From: Isoetes taiwanensis
Lineage: Eukaryota > Streptophyta > Lycopodiopsida > Isoetales > Isoetaceae
Assembly: GCA_021234155.1 (NCBI GenBank)
Contig: JAJEKV010000012.1
Span: 7,344,448-7,408,447 of the forward strand
Direction of reading: 5' to 3'
Length of the DNA: 64,000 bases
Made by a program: the position numbers and the translations under genes. Under the pieces are notes generated by a model. It was not told the origin of the DNA, made no database searches, and worked only from the letters and a program-made list of their open reading frames with translations. Shown in pieces: positions 22,246 to 33,289 of the stretch (the first letter of the stretch is position 1; the number at the start of each line of letters is the position of its first letter).

Positions 22246-22449
22246 TCATGCCCTGCAAATATGTGATAGAAAACATGCATAAAAGGGAAAACTAGGACCC
22301 TATGTGACTAAATCACTCCATAGAAAAAGGCAACTTGGGATATGGATTCAAATGTCTATTCTCTAAAATGGAGGGAGTAGACCATGACTTATAACCTATG
22401 GCACATTTAGTGAAAATGAAAGCTCTATAACCTCCATAGCCCTCAAAGT

Positions 22450-22740
22450 AAACACCATAAGCTCCAATAAAGTAAATCATACAAGGTTCTTCCAAAGTTG
22501 CAATGCTAACATTTAAACTAAACGCATTATTAAACCTACATAGATCAAACGACTCTTGTACAGAGGAGTAATCTAATAACAAATGCTGACCAGATTACAC
22601 CATAAGCTCCATAAAGTAAATCATACAAGGGTTCCTCCAACGTTGCAATGCTAACATTCAAACTAAACGCATTATTAAACCCACATAGACCAACCAACTC
22701 TTGTACAGAGGAGTAATCTAATAACAAATGCTGACTAGAT
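22450..22740. repeat. Tandem duplication of a ~147-bp unit
   Basis: The block beginning acaccataagctcc at about 22450 and ending ctaataacaaatgctgac is repeated from about 22597 to 22735 with a few differences. It lies in the C2 unit to the right of LINE-A copy 1. Confidence 0.85.
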
Positions 22741-23501
22741 TAAAATGTGAAGCATATAGATGAGCAATTGTGGATAGTTACACATCAAAGACCGTATGCC
22801 AATATTAACCCTCTCAAGATCGAGTATAACTAAATGGCAAAGATGCAAAATTCAACATACTAGAGTTTAGAAGGTCCAAATATATTAAAAAGTGACTCTA
22901 CAAGAAAGGTTCAAAAAACCTAGAGCGGCAAATCTATTGATGTAGATGAACTCAGAATACGAGCACAACTAAGAGCCATATAATACGATTAGGAGCCATA
23001 ACATAAGATGAGTCATGCATAACAGCAAACCCTAAGGCACGATCCATAAATGTGTGAGTCAGGGAAAAAGCAATTAGTAGGCAAGGACCTAGAAACCACG
23101 ATGTTGCCCTACAAATGTGGGATACAAAAGATGCATACAAGGGAAAACTAAAACCCTATGCGATTAGATTGCTCCATATAAAAAGGCAACTTGGGGTCTA
23201 GATACAACGTCTATTCCTTGGAATGGAAGGGAGTAGTCCTATGCCCTGAGACCAATCTATATAAAGAGACAACTTGAGGTAAAGAAGGCCAGAAATACTT
23301 GCAAAACATGCCAAGAAAGCAAAATTTTAAAAATCAAAATCGAGTGCCACTGATCAATATAATAAATCTTGAGCACCTTATGCTGACCCTAAAGGTTGCA
23401 TCTCAAATGAAAAAGGTAACAACTCGATTTAAATGAAATGATCGAGGCAAAATATACAGACTTCCTCTAAGAACCTGAAAGTCAATGGTGCCCCAACACC
23501 T

Positions 23502-23950
23502 AAGGAAGGAAGGAAGGAAGGAAGGTACTTTTATCGTCCACGGAGACCAATCAGTCTATGGGACCCAATACAAAAACGCAGCCAGCAGATTACTGTCCGG
23601 ATTAAAAAACCCCCGCCCCGAAGGGTTTTCGAGGGAAAAACCGTGGCAGCAATCAGCCTGCTGACAAACTGTCCTAACATATAAAATGCAGAAACACCCA
23701 AATATATACAGTCATGCACCGCACCCGTAGTGCCTAATCAGCGGGCAGCCAGGCGGGGGCAAAGGTGACCTCGCAGGTCCAGTACCTCCTGAATGTACGA
23801 CCCTAGGGCACGCACTGACGGTGTGTTCATCAGCAAATGCAAGGGCAAGCCCGGCCGTACTAAGGGAGCGTATCTGGCCCGGATCTGACTGAACGCTGGG
23901 CAACTCTGGAAAGTGTGAGACTCATCCTCAATGGCACCCGTTTGACAGCA
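23502..23950 (-). mobile_element. LINE-A copy 2, 3' fragment
   Basis: On plus: ggaaggaaggaaggaagg tail, then the LINE-A end (atcgtccacggagacc) and a minus-strand coding tail at about 23945-23740 reading AIEDESHTFQSCPAF, LVRPGLPLHLL and SYIQEVLDLRGHLCPR. This matches the C-terminus of copy 1. About 450 bp, strongly 5'-truncated, inserted in unit C2. Confidence 0.85.
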
Positions 23951-26572
23951 CTGACAGTTCAAGTGCCTCAAAAATAGATGGATAAGAAACTTGAAATGCT
24001 CACTATAACCAAGTGCATGATGCCTCAAGTGCATTCTAGATGAAGACTGGCACACTACAATATCAAAAGAACAATAAAAAGGATTCCAAAGACAATTGAG
24101 ATGAAATGCAAATGCAATGATACCCAAGGTAGTTGTCCAATGAGAGTGCAAGACTGTGCATGGAAAATAACGTTACAAATCATGGTAGTGCTAACACAAA
24201 CCACAGTATTAACCACACTACTTCAGTGGCAAAATATCCACCCAAGTGCTAAATAAATGAACAATACAAAAATGAAACCAACAATCAAGCTAATCAAGAA
24301 TGTTTAAATGAAACAACATAACAAGGTGATGCACTCTAATGACACTTAAAATGCACTGGCAAAATGCAAATATAGCCCACATATTGCTCCACAAATACAA
24401 GGCGAAGCTTGCATATCTGGTTCCACAAACTTGAAAACTTCGATCCCGTAAAGCCTCAACACAAGAGCCACTTGCAGAATCACTAACTGACAACGCTGCT
24501 ACAACATGATAGTACACCTAGTTTTGAAATAAAACTTTATGGCCCGCGCCAGGTTGGAATAACCTTGTACTTGTCTTACCGAAAGCAGAAAAACTAAAGC
24601 ATCTCAAGCTCCCACCAAAGCAAGGGACACATCTATATCAACAGGCTTATAGGATTCTGCTCCTGCTGTTAGCGTTGAATGCTAAATCTGCAAACTTGAA
24701 TTGTGAAAAAGTACTTTAGACTCCAAGGAAACTAGAAGATGGTAGCTAAGATGACGCACTAAAATAGAACCACTAGGCCACGAGGCTATAAACAAAATAT
24801 TGTCTATATTCCAATGGCTCGTATCTAGTGGCTGCCATAAGAGCTTTCCAACACAAATGTGACCATATACAGAAACGAGGAATCTATAGAACACTTGCAT
24901 AACATTGATCTCAAGAGGAGTGGATCAAACAAAAATGCTACAAACCCAGCTGCTTGATTCAGAATGGCTAGAAGGAAGGATATTAAAAGCTGTCTTGAGC
25001 TAAGGGGCAGCTTTGCGCAGAAAATATACAGCCACCACTAGCTAGGAAATGAGTGCAGTGGATAGCAATAGTTACCCTAATAGGTCAACAAACTCTCAAA
25101 CAGAAAAAACAAAACGTTAATGTAATCAGAATAAAGAGACAGCAAACCAAACAGTCAAATTCACATGTATCTTGTGCTGATCCATAACAAGAACCTGGGA
25201 AATCCCATTGAAAACTGTCCAAAGACTTGTCGAATTTTAGAGAAATGTACATGAGCTCATAAACTAGACAGAGGTACTTGGGTACAAAATTCTACAAACA
25301 CTGCTAGAATTAGAATTCTGTACTCCAGTGGCAACCCATTATAAGGTCGTTACAGCTTGTTTAAAAGCAGTTACTACAGGAGAAGGAAGAAAGAAAAAGG
25401 CTCCAAAACCTGAACTAGCATGAAAATAATACTATAAACATGACAATCTTAGCGCTAAGCTTAGTAAACTAGCAGAGGCTGAAGAGCGAAAAAGCAAACA
25501 TGGTCCAATGACAATCTATTGGAAATAAAAAACCCAGCCATTGCAAATAACAAGCTCTCGTTTAATGTGAAAAGTTCAATCTTTTCAGTGACATGAAAAG
25601 TCTGCGTACAAAAAGAGGTTCAAAGCCAAATACCAGATCATAATAGTCTACCTTCTAACCACTCAAAACCTTTTGATCCCGACGATTATCATGAGTAGAA
25701 TTTTCGTCTATCTTGTACTGATTCAGAATCTGAGCTTGGCAAAGACAAGCAGCCAGGACAAAACCAAAGGGTCTCTGCATCCATGGTTAGCAAACCATCA
25801 TAGCAAGATGGAAAATAATACAACCTACAATTTATCTACAACCACCGGCAAGGCTTGCCTTGACCACATCCACAACCAAAGAATGCGAACAATGAACCCT
25901 ACAGAGCAAGTCAGTAATGAAAGTCGATCAAGCACAATGCTAGATGAAAAACCCAGTTAAACCAGGCAGGCGGTGAGCTCTGTATATAGACAGTAGAGGC
26001 TGGACAAAAAAAGTGCAAGCTCTCATGAAACAAGAGCCAAGCCATGAAATAAGATCTAAGCACAACTAGAAATAAAACAACAAAAGCACAGACCAAAGTC
26101 CTACAAGCCAAATCTAAAATAAATCATGCGACCAAGGATGTGAAGTGGTTGAGACTAAACTAGGATGCAAGTGATAAAAAGGAATATGTCGATTCCTGAA
26201 GCGACTACTGCTGGGCTAAAAAGAGCGACGTTCCATGCACAAGACCAGGAAAACACGAAAAAACTTAAACCACAAACCACAAACCCAGACTGCCAAAACG
26301 AAAGATGCATCAAAATGCCTTCAAGAAACATACCGGCCGCAACATACAGACCTAGTCCAGGAGAACAAACCATACGGATAAAACAAGACACTCAGAATGT
26401 CAAGAAGCTAGATAGATAGACAAGCCATCAAAGTATACGAGCAAACCAGACATCAAGCCTCAGATACCTTCATGCCTAGAAATACTAGTCAGAAAGGTCG
26501 CCATGGAACAGGCAGATTTCTGCTCGAGGATGGTAAACCGGAGCGCAACATAGTGCTAGGAAGTTGAGACGC

Positions 26573-26720
26573 CGATAAGCCGTCTAAGGAGGAGAGGCTC
26601 AAAAACGGCTGATAGAGCGAAAGGAGGTGGAAACAGACTTAAATACTCTAGAGGGAACACGTCAACTAGCCTTAAGAAGCAGATTTATCTGCTTATCTCG
26701 AAACGCAGATAAATCATACT
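26573..26720. repeat. Right copy of the shared terminal block of units C1/C2
   Basis: About 120 bp from gataagccgtctaagg through aactagccttaagaag is almost identical to about 17708-17830. The copies then differ in their hairpin-rich end before the common gataaatcatact. Confidence 0.85.
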
Positions 26721-26729
26721 AACTGTGCC
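26721..26729. repeat. Right outer 9-mer aactgtgcc
   Basis: Identical to 16857-16865, directly after the end of C2. Confidence 0.7.
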
Positions 26730-27037
26730 AATGTCAATTTGAACTTGAGAAATAGAATTTTTGAGAAGCCTATTTTTAGCTACTCAAAAAAAGGGGAGGG
26801 GGATTTAGAACTGCCATTATCCATTTCATAGTTATATTTTATTTTGCACCTAATAGAGGCATTCATGGCATCAGTCTCCTCAATGGATTTTAAGTGTTTT
26901 TCATTAATTTTCTCACCAATTTGCAAATTGTGCATATGGATCAGATTGCAAAAGACTTATAATTTCTTTCATTTGTGCAAAGAGAGATTCCTTTCCTTAA
27001 TCATGTCTAAATACCTCACTTTGGACCAATTTTTAAT

Positions 27038-28940
27038 CTAGGTTTTAGCTTGTTTCAGCTTATAGTAGAAACTTTTCATGGAATTAAGATTGAGATCAAA
27101 TTTAATGCCTTGATAGAAAGAAAAGAAATCCATGTTGAAAGCAACATTGAATAACAAGGAACAATTAAATTTATAGGGTACGTTACCATCTTTAGGCGTA
27201 TTTGTTAAATAGGTAGTGTGAAGGAATTGAGGTTTATGGTAAAAAATGGACGTGCCCTCATCACTAACAACATAACAACTATTCCAAAAACAAAAACTTG
27301 GATTAGAAACATAAAATTTGTCTAGAGTGCAATAAAGTCGATCTGCACCTTTCTGCTTATTAGACCAAGTATAGGAGGCAGTAGAAGAAGGCACATAGAT
27401 CATTTGAGAATCAGATATGAAGGTGTCCCAATCAGCCCTCTCAATATTTGTAATGTTGATTTTGTTACCAAGCTTCATGTCACAAGAAGTTGTGTTATTA
27501 CAAGTTCCTGCAATAATTCAATCAATAGAAGGCTTACTGAACATCGAAGAATTAATGTCCAACCAAAGGATCTCTCTATTCATTAGATTAGTGGCATCAT
27601 ATAACTCCATAGATGGTATCACTAAGGCTAAAAGTGAGTGCCCTGCCACATTTTAGAATCACTGTTGGAAAAACAGAATTGCTTAATATTTTTTCAAATA
27701 ATTGCAATACCACCCTCGTTCCATATGCTTCTAAGAAGAGCCTGGGTAAATTCAATCTCCCAAGTTGGAGATTAAAATTTTGGGAGTTTAAGCTCTTGAA
27801 GTAAAATGATGCATGCATTGTAGTTCTTTAGCAGAGAGATAACTCCCCTTCTTTTAATTGGAACTTTAATCCTTCTAAGATTCCAGGTCAATATTTTCAA
27901 GGAGAAAGGAAAGAATAAAGAGGATGATTCTTATAGGACTCACCTAGACAGTCTCAATCTAGCTTGCTTCTTCTTACTCTTATTTCTTGTGCTTTCAACT
28001 GGAATTCTTTCAATGTCTAGCCTATTTGCGACAGTTTTAGTAGTAGACCTAGAAATTTTAGATCTAAATCTAGTAAACAACAAGTGTTTAGAAGCAATGG
28101 AGCTATGACCAAAGAAGTCGTCCTTTTTCCAATTTTCTTTATCAACTCCTAAATCAATATCATTAGAGACCCCCTCTCCTTCCTCCTAGAACAAACTCGA
28201 ACATCAGATGTATGAAAGAATTTAGGAGCAATTATTATTCAAAGCATTGAGGATATAATCTTGCATGAACAATGGAATTGATGATATTAGAAGTTTGCGA
28301 ACCTTCCCATTCTGTGTTCTCCATCGCATGTCTTATAGGATTATCCAATACTATGTCAACATCCAACTTATTCTTAGTGGAAGAATTTTTGCGACATGCT
28401 GCTGTAAAAGACCATCTTGCAAAGAGGTCATTAGGTCATCTATCTCAGGTAGGATGGATATAGAAGGAGGGGTATTTGGAGTTGATATAAGACGTATGTC
28501 AACAAGAGAGCCAGGAATCATAGGAGAGGCATTTTCAACATTAAAATCAGGGCAAGGTTTGAAAATATTAGAGGAAGAGGTGCTCAAAACGAATCAAAAT
28601 CTTGATCAACATTGGACACTTGGTTTAAGCAGACCCATATAATCCTTGGCAAAGCCCAAAATACGCAACCGATTAGCAATTACTTCAAATTGGTTATAGT
28701 ATCCATATAGCTTGGTTCTGTATTAGCAACAGGTTTTGCAATTGGAACAACTATAGCCGCAACCGGTGTATCAACTAGAGCATCTGAAGTAGAGATTTTA
28801 GAAGCATTAATCTCTGTAGAGACAATGCAATTTGTTGATACATTATCTTGAGCAACTTTGCAAAAAGTAGCCTTGTATGTTTGATTATAGGCAGTCTTCA
28901 GACGATCATTCTTAAAGATAGAATGAGCAGTATATCTCAT
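27038..28940 (-). mobile_element. L1-like LINE fragment (endonuclease part), minus
   Basis: Minus frame 27478-27038 reads SSTASYTWSNKQKGADRLYCTLDKFYVS, given here only as its key parts YTWSN and LDKFYVS: the 'YTWxN...xxxRLDRxxxS' signature near the end of APE endonucleases of plant L1-type LINEs. A further frame at 27818-27597 (LSDTIYGVI) precedes it in the expected direction. The region up to 28940 contains short minus frames that may be ORF1 remains (28940-28680, 86 codons) but no zinc knuckle was found. Its wording matches the fragment at 53034-54380, so both are probably one family. Confidence 0.6.
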
Positions 28941-29015
28941 GTTCTTTGAACTAGTATGAGTCTCGTTTCTCTTGCTTAATAAATTACTCTTATTACTTTT
29001 ATGTTGGATTGAAAA

Positions 29016-29625
29016 ATGAATGAATGAATGAATGAATGTTTTTATCGTCCACGGAGGCCAATCGGCCTATGGGATCCAATACAAGAGCGCAGCAGGTATA
29101 TTACTGTACCACGGGGTCGTCACCTTGTGGAACCTATCAAAACCACGTGCATTTAATGGGAGGGGGTGGTTTTTTATCTTTTTCAGTATGTATACTAGGG
29201 GTCATAGTAGTTTTTGGATGTTCTTCTAGATATAAAACCATACAAAAAGTGGTCAAATTTGATTATCATAAACACGTATACTAGGGTTTTTGGCTACCCT
29301 ATGCACGCAGATGGCATATCCCGTACAAAGAAGGTGGATCCCCTGGGTACTGCCCGGGTTAAAAAAAACCCATGTACTGAAAGGTTTTCGAGGGAAAAAC
29401 CGTGGCAGCAATAAGACTGCTGACAAGCTGTACAAACATATATATATACATGATGAAGTATTTCCTGCCCATCAAGTTGTTGTCGGGGGCGTATGTGGGC
29501 CCTCAAGTCCATTACCAACCGAATGTATGATCTTAGTGAGCATACCGATGCCCTGCGTAGTATTATGTGTAGCGGCTGGTCGGGTCTGACCAAAAGAGCA
29601 TCCTTAATACTTTGGTTAAGAGTAT
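29016..29625 (-). mobile_element. LINE-A copy 3, with later insertion
   Basis: Left end has (GAAT)n, then the LINE-A terminus (atcgtccacggaggcc and aatcggcctatggg). The minus coding tail at about 29625-29350 reads LLVRPDQPLHIIL and YIRLVMDLRAHIRPR, equivalent to copies 1 and 2. It is split by a 243-bp element at 29107-29349 and abuts the LTR that starts at 29626. Confidence 0.85.
29107..29349. mobile_element. 243-bp TIR element inserted in LINE-A copy 3
   Basis: Comparison with copy 2 shows that the LINE text attactg...cccggattaaaa is interrupted here. The insert starts TACCACGGGG and ends CCCCTGGGTA (8 of 10 inverted matches) and is flanked by CTG on both sides (29104-29106 and 29350-29352). 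A short-TIR, 3-bp-duplication DNA element is the simplest reading; the superfamily is uncertain. Confidence 0.7.
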
Positions 29626-31156
29626 TGTGACGTTCCAGCACAGTATACGGTCCCAGAACGTATACTGTACTGCCTCGTCATGCGTACACGCCATCCCGAT
29701 TGACGTGTACACCGACGTGTAGCTAAGCAAGTAGCACCCTAGGGGGCAACTTGCAAGTGTGTGCACATTTATTCATGTGTACACTTTAGCCCACTTAATT
29801 AATATAGGCAAGTGGGCCACATCCAATTATCCCACATGCTCAAGGGTTGATGGAAACCCTAGCCCTAACTTATAGTCTATATAAGGCATCTGAAACCCCA
29901 ACTTTCCATTTTTCATCCACAGCCTTCTAGAGCTTCGTTTCGCTTGCCCCAAGAGCCAATCTCGACTCCCGAAGTCTGTCTAAGTAGCCTAGCTCATCAG
30001 CTTCCCTTTCTAGCTTCATCTTCAAGCAGTTCTGCAGCCTGGACGCATTTAGAGCAGGAGGAGCAAGCCAGGGATCAGGTATTTTGCCAATTCAATAGTC
30101 TAATCCGCCTCCCAGGCATAGTATAAGTAGGTTTAGCCTATTGAATTGCCCATAACAGCCATCTAGACCTCTAGATATCAAACCATAACTAAAGAATCTA
30201 ACTCTGTAATTTAGATTAAATCTTATTTTTTAGTTCTTCTATGATATGTATGTGATGATGATCTCCGTGGAATCATTGTATTGGGAAGGGGGTTAGAGTC
30301 CTTAACAGCCTAGTAGTTTGATGCTCCTAGCTAGCCCTCTTTAATGCACTATTAAATTCGGCATGTGTACAAGAACCAGACCTGGTTGTGGGTGGAGGGA
30401 CCAGACTGGCTTACAAGGAGCTGCATGTCCTGGCTCATGATCACGTCCCTCTGGTAGTAAAGCCTATCGGGGACTACAGTGCACTAGACCTAACGCTCTG
30501 CCACTGCGTGCGGACTTTGCATGGGTTCGACACTCTTGGGGTGGTGGACACCTTCCATGGAGTTCAGTCAAGTACGGGCAGTGGCCCTCTAGTCACCTTG
30601 AGCCAGCATGCCAACCTCTAATGGGAGCAATCCGTACCTGCCCCATCGGAACTGGGGAGATGCAACCCCTCTGGCTATGCATCCGGCGGGCTACAGTCAA
30701 GTCCCAAGACTTTTCAACCTACTCTGCAAAGTGTGCACAGGAGGGGCGGATGGAGTGGACTACCCTAAGCCATGTTCTTATGCCAGCCAAATCCATTTGC
30801 CGTGAATTCTGTCTGCGATGACTTCTGGAGACCCAAGCCGTCAGTCATTCCTCTTGAGTCTGAGCCTTGGGTAGGATCTCCATATGTGATGTACTGATCT
30901 TTGTCTATGCAGGTATGTGGTGAACCATCCTTTGTGATGGTCATGTGATGTGATGTATTTGTACTTACATATATGTTTACGCTTCCGTAGCTAGGTGGGG
31001 AGAGACAGGGTAAAATGACCCCTTCATTCTTCCCACTGGAACTCGTCAAGGTTGCAGTGATACGTGGAGGGCCTTGTATCAGCATGGAGCTGGTATGGGG
31101 GATGAACTCCTGTTTGTATATGGTGAGTGCACCATATATGAGTAGGGGACGTCACA
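29626..31156 (+). repeat. 1.53-kb LTR (5' LTR of a truncated, chromovirus-like element)
   Basis: It begins TGTGACGT and ends ACGTCACA, an 8-bp perfect terminal inverted repeat typical of plant Ty3/gypsy chromovirus LTRs. It is followed after one base by a perfect tRNA-Met primer site. An internal hairpin (cagtatacg...cgtatactg) lies near 29639-29669. A TATATAA box is at 29878. No internal coding region and no 3' LTR follow, so the element is truncated on the right. The left flank is LINE-A copy 3. Confidence 0.85.
29878..29884 (+). promoter_or_regulatory. TATA box in the LTR
   Basis: tatataa within agtctatataaggc, about 250 bp from the LTR start and followed by C/T-rich sequence with a likely transcription start region. 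Position fits an LTR U3/R border. Confidence 0.55.
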
Positions 31157-31157
31157 G

Positions 31158-31169
31158 TGGTATCAGAGC
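31158..31169 (+). promoter_or_regulatory. Primer binding site, tRNA-iMet
   Basis: tggtatcagagc, the standard plant initiator-tRNA-Met primer site, one base after the LTR end. It shows the LTR is a 5' LTR and the element ran to the right. Confidence 0.92.
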
Positions 31170-32660
31170 TATGTTCTTGGAGACCAAGAGCACAGCACTG
31201 GCCATGCTCCCAGTAGTACTAACTTAGTAGAATTCTCCAACCTCGAAAAAGTGGGAAAATTTTTTTCTCATTTTTTTGTAGTTATGCTAAGCTAGTAACA
31301 GTTAGAATGGATCAGAGGCTGGCGTCCGTACATGTCAGGATCTTTGCTAAAATTATCCCAGCAAGGCGCTCTGAAAATCTTGGGATTCATGCTCTGCTGA
31401 TCAATTAAGATATTAGCAAACTTATCAAACTAAATAATTTGTTTGGAATCAAAATTAAAAGACCTTAGCTGTTCGAGAAGATTCAAACGATATGAGGGCC
31501 TCAAATTAGAGAATGCGTGAAGAGAGCCAAGGAACTTAGAGCTAGAAGAGATTTTATTTTCCATCACAAAAAAATCAAGGGGAAGCAACAAGAAAATTGG
31601 AAAAATAACAAAGGAAATAACTGAACAGATGAAGGAGAAGGAAATGGATTAGGGCGATCAAAAGGAACCTATTTGTAATCAAGACATCCAGAAAACCATC
31701 CCCAATGACAATTTCATAAAGAAAATATAGCATCAATTACCAAAATTGCTGAAATCATGAGGAACATAATCTGGATATATTTTTATTATAATCTTTATGT
31801 CAATCTGATCAGAAAAGACTCGAAAGATACATGTTGCTTCAATGTTTTTATTATCTACACATTTTTCCAACAATCTGAATCATCAAATTTTCATTGCTGG
31901 GAACAAAAGAGTATACCAATTGGAATAGATTGTTCGAAAACAAATGAGTGGAGATGAAGGATTGCTATAGTTGAGAGGAGGATCCTTGAAGATAAGATAA
32001 GAAAACCACAAGAAAGTTTGTTTTGTGAAGATTTTGACATCCATCTAAAGTTGAAGAGAGGGGGATTTATGTAGAATGCTAGCCCCTACAAGGCTAGTTT
32101 GCAATTCAACAAAAAGTAGGATCAAATCTAATGAAATTCGAAGTTTTCCTTCAATTTCTATCAAGAATTAAGTTCAAATCGAAAAGAGGAAGTAAAAACA
32201 GAACGGTCAAGAAAATAGGTGCATATTTTGAGAGTCCCATTTTTGCTCCTCTTTCCTGGATATATAAAGTACTATATACCCGTTCAATAAAGCAAAAGAA
32301 AAACTTGTAAAAAGAACTATAATTTCAAGTACGGTAGTTGGGGCATAAGTTATTCACAGACTAGATCAAGTCTGTATATTGTATGTGCAAAGCATATAAT
32401 ATATTGTTTTTCTCGAGTTCTGGAATATAATAGCATGATTTCCACATATTCCTAACCACTTGATTTATTAAATCTTGTGTTGTTCACTTTATTTATGCTT
32501 TTCACCCATGAGGAAAAGACTTCTTTGCTCCTATAAGACTATATATATTTTAGGTTCTCTTCAATTGTTGGGTCATCAATAGTTATCATGATCTACTTAT
32601 TTGTTTCCGTTTCTCTAGCATCATCATTACTTCAAATATTTTTTCAAGTAGTAATAGGTG
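31170..32660. other. No gene recognised (remnant interior and AT-rich DNA)
   Basis: The first 60-90 bases may be the untranslated leader of the truncated LTR element. The rest is AT-rich with no frame above 66 codons and no motif I recognise. Confidence 0.5.
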
Positions 32661-32735
32661 TACTAGCCCATTGTATAGGTCCCATACCTCTTGGACTTCG
32701 TGGACCTTAAAAAAGTTATTCTATTCTATTCTACT
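32661..32735 (+). repeat. LINE 3' end on the plus strand with (TTCTA)n tail
   Basis: Reads actagcccattgtatagg, tcccatacctcttggacttc, gtggaccttaaaaaag and then ttctattctattctac. This is a diverged form of the LINE-A/B terminus (GGTCTCCGTGGACGxTAAAA) with a pentanucleotide tail, about 70 bp only. Confidence 0.65.
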
Positions 32736-33289
32736 CCTATATCACCAAATTCCTTCAATGATTCATTAATGCAGTCGCTTCAACTTTTTACATTTTCAAC
32801 CACATAAATGAAGGTCCAATATATTTGCAACATAGATTTTGTATGGCTTTTAATGCTATACTCTTGTAAAAGGTTATTTGAATACGATCAAGAGAGTCAT
32901 GCCCATAAGTCCAAACCTTTGTTGCTAAATGCTAGCTCATTAAAAAATGGAAGTTCTTAATTCGAGCATAGAAATTTCTTGCTAACCTTTAACTAGATTA
33001 GCATGTTTTTGCCTGCCAATTTTCTTTTCTTCTTTAGAAATTGAGAATTCTCAAATCCAACTAGCAAAATAAATTGCTTGTCTAACTTGCATTATTTTGC
33101 GTATTAGACCAAATAACCGCACTTTTATTTCTCTTTTACTATACACCTTCAAATCTATAAGCATACTCACTAGTCTAAAATTTGTTCCATTAACCCTCGC
33201 TCATGTGGGTTGCCGGCACATTCTAAGTATATGCTGGAATATACTTAGCATATGCCGAAAACTGCTCCAAACCTACTGTTGACTGTAAA

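Larger units (their letters stand above)
17908..26720 (-). mobile_element. Direct unit C2 (8.8 kb), hosting later LINE insertions
   Basis: It begins tagttgaactccaacatag and ends gataaatcatact, the same ends as C1. Inside are a LINE-A copy at about 18904-22245, another at about 23502-23950, and a LINE-A-like tail at about 18167-18230. Without the two LINEs about 5 kb remain. That remainder is AT-rich with no long ORF on either strand and no recognised domain. At the right end the 11-bp arms gatttatctgc and gcagataaatc form a perfect hairpin (about 26684-26714). Read on the minus strand, a block tttaaatac/agtatttaag with nearby ccctctagag could be promoter-like. I interpret it as a large non-autonomous element. 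Confidence 0.5.

Noticed and set aside
16866-26720. Reading the C1/C2 shared blocks as the two LTRs of one retrotransposon
   Set aside because: The shared blocks lack TG...CA ends, and each unit carries its own copy of both a start and an end sequence. That fits two units in tandem, not one element with two LTRs. I also found no primer site or polypurine tract.
30388-31227. Plus-strand ORFs of 65-77 codons at 30388-31227
   Set aside because: They lie inside the LTR or just past its primer site and show no protein motifs; LTRs are normally non-coding.
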